64,000 nt of DNA, from the NCBI GenBank assembly GCA_964007475.1, contig OZ023274.1:36913816-36977815 (forward strand), in the 5' to 3' direction. Below, piece by piece: positions 22,762 through 34,487 of this stretch (its first letter is position 1; each line of letters starts with the position of its first letter). Source of the stretch: Hybos culiciformis. Taxonomy: Eukaryota; Arthropoda; Insecta; Diptera; Hybotidae. The notes beneath the pieces are model-generated. The model had not been told where the DNA came from. It was given only the letters and a program-made list of their open reading frames with translations, and searched no databases. The position numbers and the translations under genes were made by a program.

Positions 22762-23446
22762 CATGGGTGCACAAGTTTTTCAAGTGACGAGCCAAATTAA
22801 AATACAACTATTTTACTGTGGGCCACAAAGAAAAAAATGTTTTTTATTGTTTTTTATATATACATATTAAATTTTACTTTTTTTTAATAATTTTGGAAAT
22901 ATTTGGAACTTATTGTGTTGTAGCCAGTCCGTTATACGAGATCGTAGCTTGCTTTTATTTATATTCATAATTGTGAAGGTTTGTTTACATATATACGTTG
23001 AACCAAAGAAAAATGCGTAACGTCCCGCCGTATCATATAAATTTCGGTACTTGTCCTTATGCAAACATAGATAGACATTTTCTTTGTCGCCGTCATTAAA
23101 TTTTGGTTTAAATATTTCGCAGGATTGCAAGTATGTATATTAATTCCAATTGTAGATGAGGACTAGCTTCTTCTGGATTTATTGAAAAAGGATTCGAAAA
23201 TACTTTAAAATCGAATTTATATTTTTTTAAATCCTCGAATCATTTCTCAAAAATTTCTATTCATTTTCCAATCTTAATAGCATAAAGTCGACTATATATT
23301 GTATTTTTAATAAAACTTTAAAAAAAAAAAAACTTTAAAAATTTGGGAAATGAAAAGATTGACCTTTCTTTTCAAAGTAATAAAAAATATGGTATGAGCT
23401 GCGGGCCGCAAATGCATCATGGAGGGCCGCACTTTGTGCACCCATG
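22762..23446 (-). mobile_element. hAT element, 685 bp, TSD ATTTATAT
   Basis: The termini CATGGGTGCACAAG and inverse right CATGGGTGCACAAAGTGCGG match over 13 bp. A perfect 8-bp duplication, ATTTATAT, lies at 22754-22761 and 23447-23454. The element contains the C-terminal end of its transposase on the minus strand and is internally deleted. Confidence 0.92.
22867..23130 (-). pseudogene. hAT transposase C-terminal fragment
   Basis: The frame contains FFGSTYICKQTFTIMNINKS followed by KLRSRITD, the conserved hAT dimerisation block (relatives read FGSTY.CEQ.FS.MN..KSK.RSRLTD). This is the GTF2IRD2/ZBED-like branch of hAT transposases, in agreement with the GGGCCGCAC subterminal sequence. The catalytic core is deleted. 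The open frame ends with a stop about 100 bp from the element terminus, the expected arrangement. Identification is firm, function excluded. Confidence 0.85.
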
Positions 23447-23454
23447 ATTTATAT

Positions 23455-23692
23455 AATATAATTATCATTGGCAGAAAACCTTTCAACTGCCTAAGAAAGG
23501 TGCAAATTATTTTCATACGAAGTATTCAATTTCAGAAGTTTTTAAAATTTTAAAGATAATTTGATTTTAAATTAGAATTATGCGTCCGCAGATTTTTTTA
23601 CAGTAGTATAAAATCATAGCCAGATTTAATGACGTGTCTTAGAAATCTAATAATAATACTATTTGAAATATAATTGGTAAAAGTTAATTTGT
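23455..23692. other. AT-rich noncoding
   Basis: Nothing recognised between the hAT duplication and the direct repeat that follows. Confidence 0.5.
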
Positions 23693-24178
23693 TAGTTACG
23701 ACTTGTTACGACCTATGACACTGTAATATTTTAATTCCATTTAAATTTTGTTACTTGGTATAATCGACACCGAGTATTTCGACACCTATTAAAGGTACAA
23801 TACAATAACGAGGCAAGATAGATTGAAACATATTATCGAAACAAAAATTTTGCATTTACCACAGAATAATTTTTGATTGCCGAATTTCAAAAAAGGAAAA
23901 ATTTGATGAAGTATTTCTATGTATAACAAAGAAGTATAAATTAAAGTTCATTTGAAATTATTTTAACAACAGTTCTATACAATTTTTAAAGTTTTAAAAG
24001 CTTTTGTGAGAGTGGAATTCTCAAAAAATACAAAAAAAAAGATCATGGGGTTGTGATATGGATTTTTTGTTTCACTATTTGTATTTGCATTTTTTTTTAT
24101 GGGACTAGTTTCTCTATTTATACTTCCTTTATGATAAAATTCACCACCTTACATAAAATAATAGAAGATATCGAGCTA
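23693..24178 (+). repeat. Direct repeat, first copy
   Basis: From TTACGACTTGTTACGACC to GAAGATATCGAGC. About 265 bp at the start and 46 bp at the end are repeated, with few differences, at 24912-25225. The middle 177 bp or so (23957-24133) is missing from the second copy. Confidence 0.9.
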
Positions 24179-24911
24179 CATAACAAAACTATAATAACTA
24201 AGTTTCGAAAAATTTAACTTAATTACTTAGAGAGCTCTAGAACAAAAAATTTTAATTTATTTTTAATTCTAACCCAACATTATAGAAGATTATCTGCCTT
24301 ACTTAGCAGAAGGGCGTAAGTTTTAAAAGTCAACTTTTTAGATAATTGCATATTTGGAACAGTGTCAATATTCATGATCGTTTCGGCTTAATGGGAAATT
24401 TATTTTCTAGCTCTAAAAGCCTCAAAAATATAATAATATTAACAATTAACCACCTCTTCATATAAATGTTCTAAAAAAAAAAAAAAAAAAACTTGAATAT
24501 CTCAAAAATTTTAATAAGAGTTACACGTTACACCCCTCTTAGTTAGTTAGTAAGGTTCGAATAGAACAATAATATAATTGCTACCATTTTCAACCACAGA
24601 GCATTAATATTAATAATGACTATTTTTGACTTTCTCACCCCAAAGGCTACCAAATTTTAAATTCCATATATGTATAGTTAAGTTACTTACGACATTATTA
24701 TATCGAAAAAAAATTAATATTATTGAATTCATTTTATATATTTTCACTACAATTTATTATAGACTGCGACTAGAAATAAAATTGATTTATTTTATTTTTA
24801 AAAATAATTTGATTTTTCTACATTAATGTCGTACATTCACAATATTATAATATTGATTTTTTTTTCATGCTATTTTACATGGAATTTCGTCGTTAGTGAC
24901 ACCGTTTTGTT

Positions 24912-25225
24912 GGTTACGATTTGTTACGACCTATGACACTGTAATATTTTAATTCTATTTAAATTTTGTTATTTGGTATAATCAACACCGAGTATTTCGA
25001 CACCTATTAAAGGTACAATACAATAACGAGGTAAGATAGATTGAAAGATATTATCGAAACAAAAATTTTGCATTTACCACAGAATAATTTTTGATTGACG
25101 AATTTCAAAAAAGGAAAAATTTGATGAAGTATTTCTAAAACAAAAAGTATAAATTAAAGTTCATTTGAAATTTTGTTCATAAAATTCACCACCTTACATA
25201 AAATAATAGAAGATATCGAGCTTCT
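24912..25225 (+). repeat. Direct repeat, second copy with internal deletion
   Basis: Same orientation as 23693-24178 and offset by 1219 bp. No terminal inverted repeats were found, so it may be a segmental tandem duplication or two remnants of one unknown element. Confidence 0.9.
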
Positions 25226-28200
25226 AAAAGTGGGCTTACACTTACAGTGATCTCGAACCATGTGAAGCAAGATTTAATAAATAATATCAAATGTTGGATA
25301 CAACAGTAAAAGTATTTTGATTACATTTTTTAAATTATTTGGTGCCTTTTTAATAATTTAAAAATCTATATATTTTTAATGTTTACTGTAGCTGCAGGTA
25401 GGTACATACATAATGGCTTATGCCAAATATCAAAATTTTATTTCAAGTATTTTATTTCAAGTACTCTGATCTATGAAGCTAAAAGTTTTTTTTAACTCGG
25501 TTTTTGTAATTTGGTATAACATGAAATAGTTTTATTTTGTTTGACGGTTTTGATAGTTTTCTAACATTTTCGAACTTTTTACATACACTTAGATAACGAC
25601 ATCAATCAGTTTTATTTTATCTTTGCGTTAAATTATAAAAAAATTTTAAAAATCGGTTCCCATATTTTTCTTTATATTTATAAACCCATGAACAAATTTA
25701 TCAAATTGTCTAATTTTTGCTGATGATACAAAGATTTTCAAGGAGATTAAAATTGTTCGAAATTGTGCTGATTTGCAATGTTACCAAAAAAACGCATGAC
25801 ATAAAAAAAATAGTTTTAAAGAGATTTCGAGCACTTAGTCTTAATCGATTCTAAAAACTTTTATACCATTTTAAAGTATTCAACAGTCCGGAGGTATTAA
25901 ATAATTTTTTTTTTCTTAAATCAAACTTTAAAATAATCTAAAAAGGCTTTTCAATCAAATTTTGAGACAAAAAATGTTTGGAACTCCCACATTCTCTTAA
26001 TAAAAGATTAGGTAGATCTTCATGCTCCATTAATAAGGATTTAAAAGCCAAATATAATTATGGAACAAAATACTATACAAAGTATTTTTATAAGGGAAAT
26101 TATACAATAGTGCCTTTGCCGAAAAAATTTTTGCAATTAAAATATTCCATATGTATTTTGATTTGGTAGCGTAACGAAATACCACAGGGATTTCTAATTA
26201 TTCAGTATCCACATCAAATTATTTTCGAATAAAATATGGATAATAAATTTTAAATTCTTGAGGATTGGTCTTCAAATATTGAACAAAAATTTCGGATACG
26301 ATATTTTTCCCACTCAGTAATATTAACCTATTCCAGAAAAATATCTTCAATCGGAAACTATTGCTCTCGATTTCTCAAATACTCCGTTTTATTTTATTTT
26401 GTGCCCACCATATACTATAATCCACTAACGGATCTAGACTAGGAGTAAGGGGGGAGGGGGTTATTTTTTATAACATTTCAAGGAATTCTATAAATAATTT
26501 ATTTTCAATCTCAGCTTTAAAAGCCAGGATCAACGACGAGGACGTGGTAAAAATTATGATACAATTTTTCATTAATTTTTCACTAAAGAAATTTGTTATT
26601 GAGATTCGTTTCATTTTTAATTTGATTATTTAAGAATAGAACAATCATCGACAAAAATCTTTGTAAAAATAAAATTTTACTAACGAAGATAGTATATACT
26701 CGTATGTATAGTAGTTTCAGCGTATCTGGCAGGAAATTGTTTTCTTTGATAAGAAACATTTTAGAGAATTTTTTTAACTGGAATTTTTGATTAGAAATTT
26801 TTTTTGACTGGATTTCATCAAAAATAAGGTCATACTTTTTTTAAATGATTGATTAAAAAAATTCAATTATTTCTTATTTTTGTCGTTTTTTTTATTCTTC
26901 GAAACCAATGTTGTTTTCGTTTTCCTATTCCTAAAAAAATTTCGATAAAATAGGAACAAATGAAACTTACGCTATAAATTCTGAAATTGACATAGAGACC
27001 GAAAATTTAGATTTTTTGGCAAATTTGGATATATAATTTTTAAATACGAATAATTCTGTAACTAAGAAATGTTTGCAAAAACTTAATTTTTAGTTTTTTT
27101 TATAATACTATACATATGGCTCTGTTTCTAAAATTTCTTAAAAATTTATAAGAATTCAGATGTTCTTAGTATTATTTTAACCGTTATTTTTGAGGAAGTA
27201 AATGTCTAAATAGTTTTTTTTTTGTTTGAAGTTAATTTATAAAACTTTTTATAGTACCCTTTAATAATTTTACCTCTTTTTATTTTTAAGTAACAATAGT
27301 AATTTTTTTTTTCGTTTCGAGTCACGGAAACTAGAATTAATTGTCAGTTAATAGGATTACAAAATTTAATGCGAATACTTTTATTCGAAGCGTTATTAGT
27401 CCAACAAATGAAATAAAAAAAAAAAAGTTGGCAAATAATCTTACATTTAGAGAATTTTGCGTTGAAATATTGATATCGTTAAAACAACATTCAAAATTTT
27501 AGTCATCGAGTCACGAATACAATGAAGAATTTCAGTGTCCTCAAAAAAAAAAAAAAAAAAAACTCTCACTTCATTGAGTAAGGGGGCGAGCCAAGCTACA
27601 AAAATCTGTTAAACTTTTTCAAATAGGACGTCTATTTACTGAGAAATCAGAGCAAACGTCAAAAAAAATGGTATCGAGTCACGAAGAAACAGAGCTTCCT
27701 TTAATTTTCAAGTATGCACATTTACAATGGTACAAAATAAAATAAATAGTTCTAATAATTTTGTTGTTTAAAAAAATAAATTGATATTATGTTAAAAGAT
27801 AGTTGCATTAAAAAGTTAGTTTTGACTAGAAATATGACTGTATTTAGTTTTAAAAATTGTTGACGGACTGGTTTACTTTCGAAGTGAATCCTAGCATTAT
27901 TGTTAAAAGTTTTGCGTTTTCTTATTAATTTTGTAAGTGTTTATGTTTTGCTTTTTGTTATTTTCTGGAAGGGGGGGGGGGGGGGGGTTTATTACTTCTT
28001 ACTTTTAAAATAGTCATCAAAAATCTAGGTGGGTTTTCTAATTTTTATTACCACGGAAATAAAATTTTGTTTTAGGGGGATACGTTTTTAGTTTTCAACA
28101 CGTATTTCATACCACACAATCAATACCCTTATTTTAATACTAATTATTCTATGGGTTTTATGCGCTATTTCGTTTTTGAACGAATAAGTGTATAATTTCA

Positions 28201-28440
28201 TACAAAAAATGTTTGTCTACTATTTCGTATTTCTTTATGTGTAATTTATTTATATGCTATTTTGTCTCTCCATAGACAGGCTGATGCAGAACTACGAATG
28301 CTAAACCTTACATTTATTTTTATATTCGTTCGTTTTTAACATTTGTTTTTAAAAATAAATTAAAAAATTTAATTTGTAACATGAATAAAAATCTCCTAAT
28401 TTACTTTTTATGCACAAAAAATATAATTAATTTGTTTTCG
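25226..28440. other. AT-rich noncoding, intron-like
   Basis: No gene or bounded element recognised. CGAGTCACGA recurs at about 27320, 27505 and 27674. If the 28453 exon is real, this would be its upstream plus-strand intron. Confidence 0.45.
27971..27987. repeat. G17 homopolymer
   Basis: Seventeen consecutive G on the plus strand in otherwise AT-rich DNA; could form a quadruplex and is prone to length error. Confidence 0.9.
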
Positions 28441-28452
28441 TTTTTATTGCAG

Positions 28453-28497
28453 GTAATCAAAGAGAGCAATTGTTTGAATTACTGAAATCAATAAAGG
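28453..28497 (+). CDS. Candidate 45-nt microexon of an unknown plus-strand gene
   Basis: A strong 3' splice site (TTTGTTTTCGTTTTTATTGCAG) lies just before 28453 and a good 5' splice site (AGG, then GTAAGC) just after 28497. The exon is 45 nt, so inclusion or skipping keeps the frame. Only one of its three frames is open: phase 1 in, phase 1 out, encoding NQREQLFELLKSIK between the split codons, which could form an amphipathic helix. The exon itself begins GTAATC, so the acceptor is directly followed by a donor-like sequence, as in recursive-splicing exons. I do not recognise the protein. No partner exon is identified in the window, so this is a splice-signal-based call. Confidence 0.42.
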
Positions 28498-28989
28498 GTA
28501 AGCAACTCAAATAAAAATAAATATATTCTTATACATAATAATAAACTTAAAATGTATGCAAACATATTGATCACTCATATTTTATGCAAATGGTTATTAA
28601 AGAAACGTTGTTGTTAACAATTCCTGTTTAATATCAACAATCTGTTGCAATTTTCTGGCAATAATTGCAAAAATTTATCTTTTTTTCAAATTTTAAATTG
28701 AAATAACCAAAGCGTTAGTTAATTAAATATATTTTCGAACAGAAAAAAATTACTTAAAAATATTATAAAAACTATTGTAAAATTATTACTTTTGTTTTTA
28801 TTTCAATATATTGTATTATACTTATTTTTCTTTTGTGATATTAAATAAATTACTGAGAAAGAGCGAGGTAGCTATTTTTTGTTTTTAAAATTTTCTATCT
28901 TTGCAACAATTTCATTTATCTTCTATTTTTTTTTTAAATTGTCATAGAAAAAATTGTTTACATATTAAAAAAAATTATATTCTCATCAC

Positions 28990-28995
28990 TTTATT
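28990..28995 (-). terminator. Candidate poly(A) signal of the TMEM165-like gene
   Basis: AATAAA on the minus strand, about 190 nt beyond the TAA stop at 29183-29185. Such hexamers are common in AT-rich DNA, so support is positional only. Confidence 0.3.
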
Positions 28996-29182
28996 AAATT
29001 TTATAAACTAAGTAATAACAATGCAAGACATTCCTTAATAACAAAAAAGGACAAACCTTCGAATTTAACACAAATTTTTCACTTAGAAATATTTTAAAGC
29101 TAGATCATATTTACTTATCTTACAAATTTTCTGTTTTCTAAATTCGTTTTAATTATTAAAATTAAGTCCTTTTTAAAAGTTT

Positions 29183-29362
29183 TTATCCATCATTCGGGTC
29201 AAAAAATAGTGCACTAACTGCAAACAATATGAAAACGACACCTCCAACCAATGTAACGGTTCGGACAGAAATTCTTTGGGCAATCATGCGTCCACCAATA
29301 ACAGCTAGACCAGTGCAAATAGAATGACCAAGTACTCCGCCAACAATGACACCGTATACATC
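29183..29362 (-). CDS. TMEM165: TMEM165-like gene, terminal coding exon 5
   Basis: 59 codons plus TAA, after a 113-nt intron with acceptor ACTATAAAAG. Encodes the last two to three membrane segments, with glycine-rich helices (VIVGGVLGHSICTGLAVIGG) and the FFDPNDG tail. Confidence 0.93.
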   Translation of the reverse strand, partial: DVYGVIVGGVLGHSICTGLAVIGGRMIAQRISVRTVTLVGGVVFILFAVSALFFDPNDG

Positions 29363-32300
29363 CTTTTATAGTTGACATAAAAAATTCAAAAAAAAAGTAG
29401 TTACAAAATTAATACAACAACGAATTATGTAAATTTAAAATCATCTTTTCAATTCAACACTTCCGCTACGCTTACCTCACGTGCTCCTAAAATTATTGTT
29501 GTTAACTGTGATCTATCACCCCATTCTGCTAAAAATGTCATTGTAAATGCCTGCATAAATATTCTTGATGCTAAATAATATGGTGAACGCTTAGGCACTT
29601 TTCGAATAATACCACTTTCAGGGTCCTGAATCGTAGAAGCACTTGATTCGCGCTCCAACTAAAAATATATTTAATTTATTTTCTTTTGTTTTCTGCCTTC
29701 AATAAATCGTTACATATTTTTTTTTCTTTCAATATAAGATTTCCTAAACTTTTATCACAATAAAAAAAATAAAACACATAACAAAACGATCAAAGTTAAT
29801 CATTACGCACCATCTTATCGTCAGTTTTATTATCACATTATTTTGACATTTAGTGTGTCATATAATAATGTGCAACAAAAATAATATTTGTATAAGATAG
29901 GAAATGAAATAAACAGGCAATTAAGCGTTAAATCGGAATGAGATCATGAACTAAACTAATAACAAAGGTTTCACTTATATATCACAAATTAAATAATTTA
30001 AAAGCTAGTTTATTGCCCCTTTCACGAAGCTTAATTAAAAACTCAACCATGATTAAATAGTATTTTAATTGCTGATTAACTTAATTCTGCTTTAAAAAAA
30101 ATTTTTTTTTTTTACATTTTAAATTTTTGTATGTGTTTGTATGTACTTATGTATTTTTTTTTTTCAAAAAGTTTCTAATACCCTTCGTAAACTTAAAAAA
30201 ATGTAAAAAAAGAACTTAATCAAAGGATTAGTTTTTTAATTAATTGGAGAAATTTTTCATGAACATATCACTAAATTAAATTAATGCCAATTAATTAACT
30301 CAATTTCAAGTAGAAATTAAATAATTTTTTTGTAAACACGGGCATATCAAACTTAAATTATAATGTTTTTTTTTTTATTTTATTAATAAAACTTTCCTTA
30401 TAACCATAAAAGATTTTAAAATTATTAGTTATATATAACTTATAGTTTATTCATTTTTTTCAATGTTATTTTAATCAAATATTCTTTTCAACAACTTTTG
30501 GTATTTTTTTTTGGAATGTTGTGATTTGTTTTTTATTTTGATTAGTATAAAATTAGATCAAGATACTAAAATGAACTGAAAAACATTCGGATACAATTTT
30601 CAAGCGATAAATTCTATTATTCTATAACTAAATTTTTAAATGCATGTAATGTAATGGCTTTAACGTGTTACATGAACATTCTTAATCCAGGAAAAACTGG
30701 ATGGGAATAGAATTACTTCAAAACAGAGCACATTAATTAAATGAACCGTTGTTAGAATTATTTTCAGAAAATTAGTTTAATCAGACAAAAAATATTATTA
30801 GATTTAAAAATATTTCAACAATTAATCTCCAAAAAAAAAACAACGCAACAAAATTATAACTGACACAACATTAAGCTAATAAGTCATTGAATGAAAATAT
30901 TGTGGATAACAAATTTTCCAAATTAATTTGTTAATCATAAAAAAAAAGAAGAGAACTTAAAAAAAAAATCAAAACATGAACACATTAAATGTTTTTTTTT
31001 TTTTAATTTCGATAATTTTTGTTTAATCTAACCCTCTTTTTAGCACCAATTTGTGTTAATTCCATACTATTAATATTTCCATTGGCTGAACTTGTTGTTG
31101 GGCCACTATTATGAGTTTTTTTATTAGTTTCCAAATTATTTGGGTTGAGCATAGTTGCACTAACAGCACTAATTGTTTGTAAATTTGACGTAGAACCATC
31201 AGAATCTGCTGTAACACTATTACAATCGGAAATCATAGCACGAGTTGTTTCATCATCGTCATTCGTCTCGTCATCATCTTTGAGCGTTTTATTTACTGAT
31301 CTCATTAACTACACACCCGTAGAGTTATTTTATTGTAATGACAAAAGGTTTTTGAAGTTGTGAAACAACATTGGAATGAAAAAAAATTGAAAGAAGGAAA
31401 TTATGCGTTAAACAGTAAAAGCTTTATTCGGGATTATGTGCAATATGCATGTTTTGAAAAGAAAATAAAGAATTTAGTAAATTTTTAGATGTGAATGATT
31501 TCAAATAAAATAGTATAAGGTTTGCATTATCGTCTCATTTAAATATTTCCCTATGAATTAATGTCTAGTGATTTTTGTTATAAATAAAAAATTCATATAT
31601 TGAATAATTATTATATTGGAATAATTATTATACAAACTATAATATTGCAATAATTTGTGTCACAATGTAGTACGATAGTAAAATATAATATCACATTTGG
31701 ATAAATAGAATAGAATTTATTATTAAAATAAATGTACATAAAGTCATAATCGATTAACTTTTCTTAATATAAATATAACACAATTGTCTATTTATTCGTA
31801 GTTACTAGTCACAATTCATAATTATAAGAATGCTTTTACTTCTACAACATGCAAATGAAGTTAATTTTTTTTTAAACCGGTTATGAGATTTAATGAAAAT
31901 AATAATAATTGCAAACAATTAGAAAAACAAAATGAAGAAAACATACATGAGCTGAATAAAAAATACGAATTATTTGCAAATAAAATTCTAATTTATAAAC
32001 TATTTGCGAAAAAAATTTTAAGCTGGTCGGAACTTTATTCTAAAAATCAGCGGTTATTAAGCAATTTTCAAATGGTGGGTCGCAGCATCAACATGTTTGA
32101 GTGAGGCTTTTTGAGACTTATTTGATTTCTGTAGTTTTTAATTTTATTTTTTCATTTTTATTAAATTTTTACAAATACATTAATTCGTATTCTTTTATTA
32201 TTATTGCAATCATCATAACAAGCAAATTCAATACAAAGTCGTTGAATTGATTCTATTTTTTGGATTAATTTTTCTCTGAATTTATAAAGAGCCAAAATTT

Positions 32301-33604
32301 TTCAAAAAAAAATTTTACTTTTTAGATCAATTAATTCAACATTCCTAACTCTATACAATTTTAAATCTAAATAACATTACCTGTTATCAAACAATGAAAA
32401 TTATAAAAAATATCCTTCATTTCATGATTTAATAATTTAAAAGTAAAGTAAAATTTTCTTAGAATTGAACAAGGCGATTAAAAATTATTCGAAAGCATTA
32501 TAACTTTTAATTACCGGTGGTCTTCGTGATATGTTGGCATTATGGATTGCCACGTACTTTTTTTGTAATTTTAGTTAATCGATTAGGCCTTCAATTAGGT
32601 TAGCTAAATATTATAATTCTAATTGACGCATTAGATAAATATTATTCGGAATCTATATTCGAGAAAAAAGAAAAAGGTTATAAATTATGGGTTTCTATTT
32701 CTGAGTAACTAAAATTTTCATTCTAACGTTAAGAGAAGGTCAACAAATATTTTCTATGTAGTAGCATCTAACCATAAAAAAATAGTAAAAAGATAAAACT
32801 CAATACATTATGTGCTACATTGAATAATAATTGCTCTAAATATTAATTCACATTTAAAAAAAAATTTCACTGAAAGAAAATAATAAAAGTGACTTTTTTT
32901 TTAAAACAAATAAGAATTTTACCTCGTCTTCACGTTTTCTCAGATCAGATTGAACTTCCTCTAGTTCTTCTTGAGCATCAGTTGGTGACATATAATATCC
33001 TTCTTTTAACATTTTTAAACCAAATATGGCAAATAAAGCGGTTGATATATAATATGTATAAACTCGAGGAATTATCGTTGCTGCCATTCCAAAAACAGCC
33101 GACAATACTGTCATTAGAGCAAGGGCTGACATTGCTCCCGTGAAAATTGTTAAACGTGGATGACGCATTGCCATAATTGCAGCAATAAAAAATGTTTTAT
33201 CACCGAGCTCACTGACCAATATAACTGATATCGCGGCAACAAAAGCATGTATAAAACCTAAATCAGTTAATGGTATTGAGCTTTTTGTACTATCACTTGT
33301 TTCAATATTTCCAGAATTTAATTTTTCTAAATTTTTATTGTTACTAATACTGTCTGAATTGAAGCTAGTTTCAGTTTTCTAAAATAAAAAAAAAAATTTT
33401 ATACTATGATTATATAATCATATACTTAATTAATATAACTAAATTACTTACCAATATTTCATTTAAATCGTTATCTTCATTTGGTGCAATGTCTCCTGAT
33501 GAATCCATAATTAATCCAAATATAATCAATATTATTAAAATGGCTGTATTGAATGGACTTGAAGCATGGCTTCGGATTTTAAGCAATAACTTTGCTGAAC
33601 TCAT
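29183..33604 (-). CDS. TMEM165: TMEM165/GDT1-family Golgi cation/H+ antiporter (UPF0016), spliced
   Basis: Coding exons on the minus strand: 33604-33452, 33378-32923, optional 31308-31033, 29658-29476 and 29362-29183; all junctions are GT-AG and phase 0. Without the optional exon the product has 323 residues, matching the usual length (human TMEM165 324). Residues 17-34 form a signal-anchor-like hydrophobic segment. Two homologous halves each carry the family signature E-x-G-D-K/R-T/S: ELGDKT at 108-113 and EWGDRS at 248-253, the acidic residues that bind the cation. They are separated by an acidic cytosolic loop (EELEEVQSDLRKRE). The protein ends FFDPNDG. Family members exchange Mn2+/Ca2+ for H+ in the Golgi and support glycosylation. 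The start ATG has an A-rich context (ATAACAAAATG), and the N-terminus fits no earlier ATG. Upstream noncoding exons and the promoter are not identified. Family assignment is secure. Confidence 0.95.
29476..29658 (-). CDS. TMEM165: TMEM165-like gene, coding exon 4 (second half-repeat start)
   Basis: 61 codons between acceptor ATTTTTAG and donor GAG/GTAAGC. Starts LERESSASTIQDPESG, a loop segment, then the membrane segment SRIFMQAFTMTFLAEWGDRS with the second cation-binding signature. Confidence 0.93.
31033..31308 (-). CDS. TMEM165: TMEM165-like gene, candidate cassette exon 3
   Basis: A 276-nt open block (92 codons) between acceptor GTGTGTAG and donor AGG/GTTAGA, phase 0 on both sides and in frame with exons 2 and 4. 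It encodes a low-complexity Asp/Ser/Thr/Asn-rich segment with an acidic DDDETNDDDET patch and ends in basic GAKKR. It would sit in the cytosolic loop between the two half-repeats. Known relatives have no such long insert in that loop, as far as I recall. Chance is possible, but an open frame of this length with matching splice phases inside a 3.3-kb AT-rich intron is unlikely to be accidental. Confidence 0.62.
32923..33378 (-). CDS. TMEM165: TMEM165-like gene, coding exon 2 (first half-repeat)
   Basis: 152 codons between an acceptor TTTTATTTTAG and a donor GAG/GTAAAA. Holds the serine/asparagine-rich lumenal spacer, three membrane segments, the ELGDKT motif and the start of the cytosolic loop. 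The donor is weak (GTAAAA), which fits regulated splicing downstream. Confidence 0.93.
33452..33604 (-). CDS. TMEM165: TMEM165-like gene, coding exon 1
   Basis: 51 codons from ATG to the donor TTG/GTAAGT. Encodes the short basic N-terminus and a hydrophobic anchor (AILIILIIFGLIM), then an acidic stretch. It is followed by a 73-nt intron. Confidence 0.9.
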
Positions 33605-34483
33605 TTTGTTATATTATTTTGTATTATTTTTTTTTTTAAACGTGAATATTTAGAAATTTTATTTAAAATAGATTGTTGCAGGATGGCTGTTGTTATATTT
33701 TCATCTAAAATAAAATAATAATACATAATATAAAAACTAAACTTTAATGGTCTGCTAAATATTTTATAGGAAATCAATTTATTTTTTTTTTCAATTGTTA
33801 AAAACGTTCCACTAATATTACGATACAACAAGATTTTTATTTAAATTTTATTATTTTAACCAGTTTAATGAAAATATTGAAAAATTGAAATAAACTTTAT
33901 TAATTACCTAGTTACTATAATTAAAATAGATTTTAATTATTATTTAATTTCCATTCGATATAATTCAAATTTTTAAGTAAACAATTTATAGCAATCTAAT
34001 TTCAATAAAAATAATCAATCTTACGCACATTATGACGTAAGTTTTTTTTTTCTTTTTGAAAATAGAATGAATGCTAAGGATTATTAGTGTCATAATTCAT
34101 ATAATTCTGTATGATAGATTTTCTTTACATTTGTGCACAATATTAGACACCTAGATGATTTAAATTTTTTCTTTATATTGATTTGAAGTTAATTTAAAAC
34201 TCTAAAACGGCATGAATACAAGATAAAAGAGTTGAAATTTTTTATTAAGAATTAAGTATTAATTAAGTACCTATGCGGGACAAAATTTTATTTCGAAAAT
34301 GTTACCTGGGTTAAATACAAATTTAAGTTCAGATTTTCTTCTAATTTTTTATTTTTATTTTTCAAATTTTAATATTTTTCAATTTGGGGAATATTTTCTT
34401 TCTTTCAGTTATTTTTCCAGTTTATGAAAGAAATGTTTATCTAAAAAATTACAAAAAAAAAAAGCATAAAAATCACCGAAACT
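33605..34483. other. 5' flank of the TMEM165-like gene
   Basis: Should hold the 5' UTR and promoter. AT-rich; no TATA box or initiator can be chosen with confidence, and no other gene is seen. Confidence 0.45.
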
Positions 34484-34487
34484 GTTT

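Noticed and set aside
31883..32104. 73-codon plus-strand frame inside the TMEM165-like intron
   Set aside because: Asn/Lys/Glu-rich with no motif and antisense to the intron; composition artefact.
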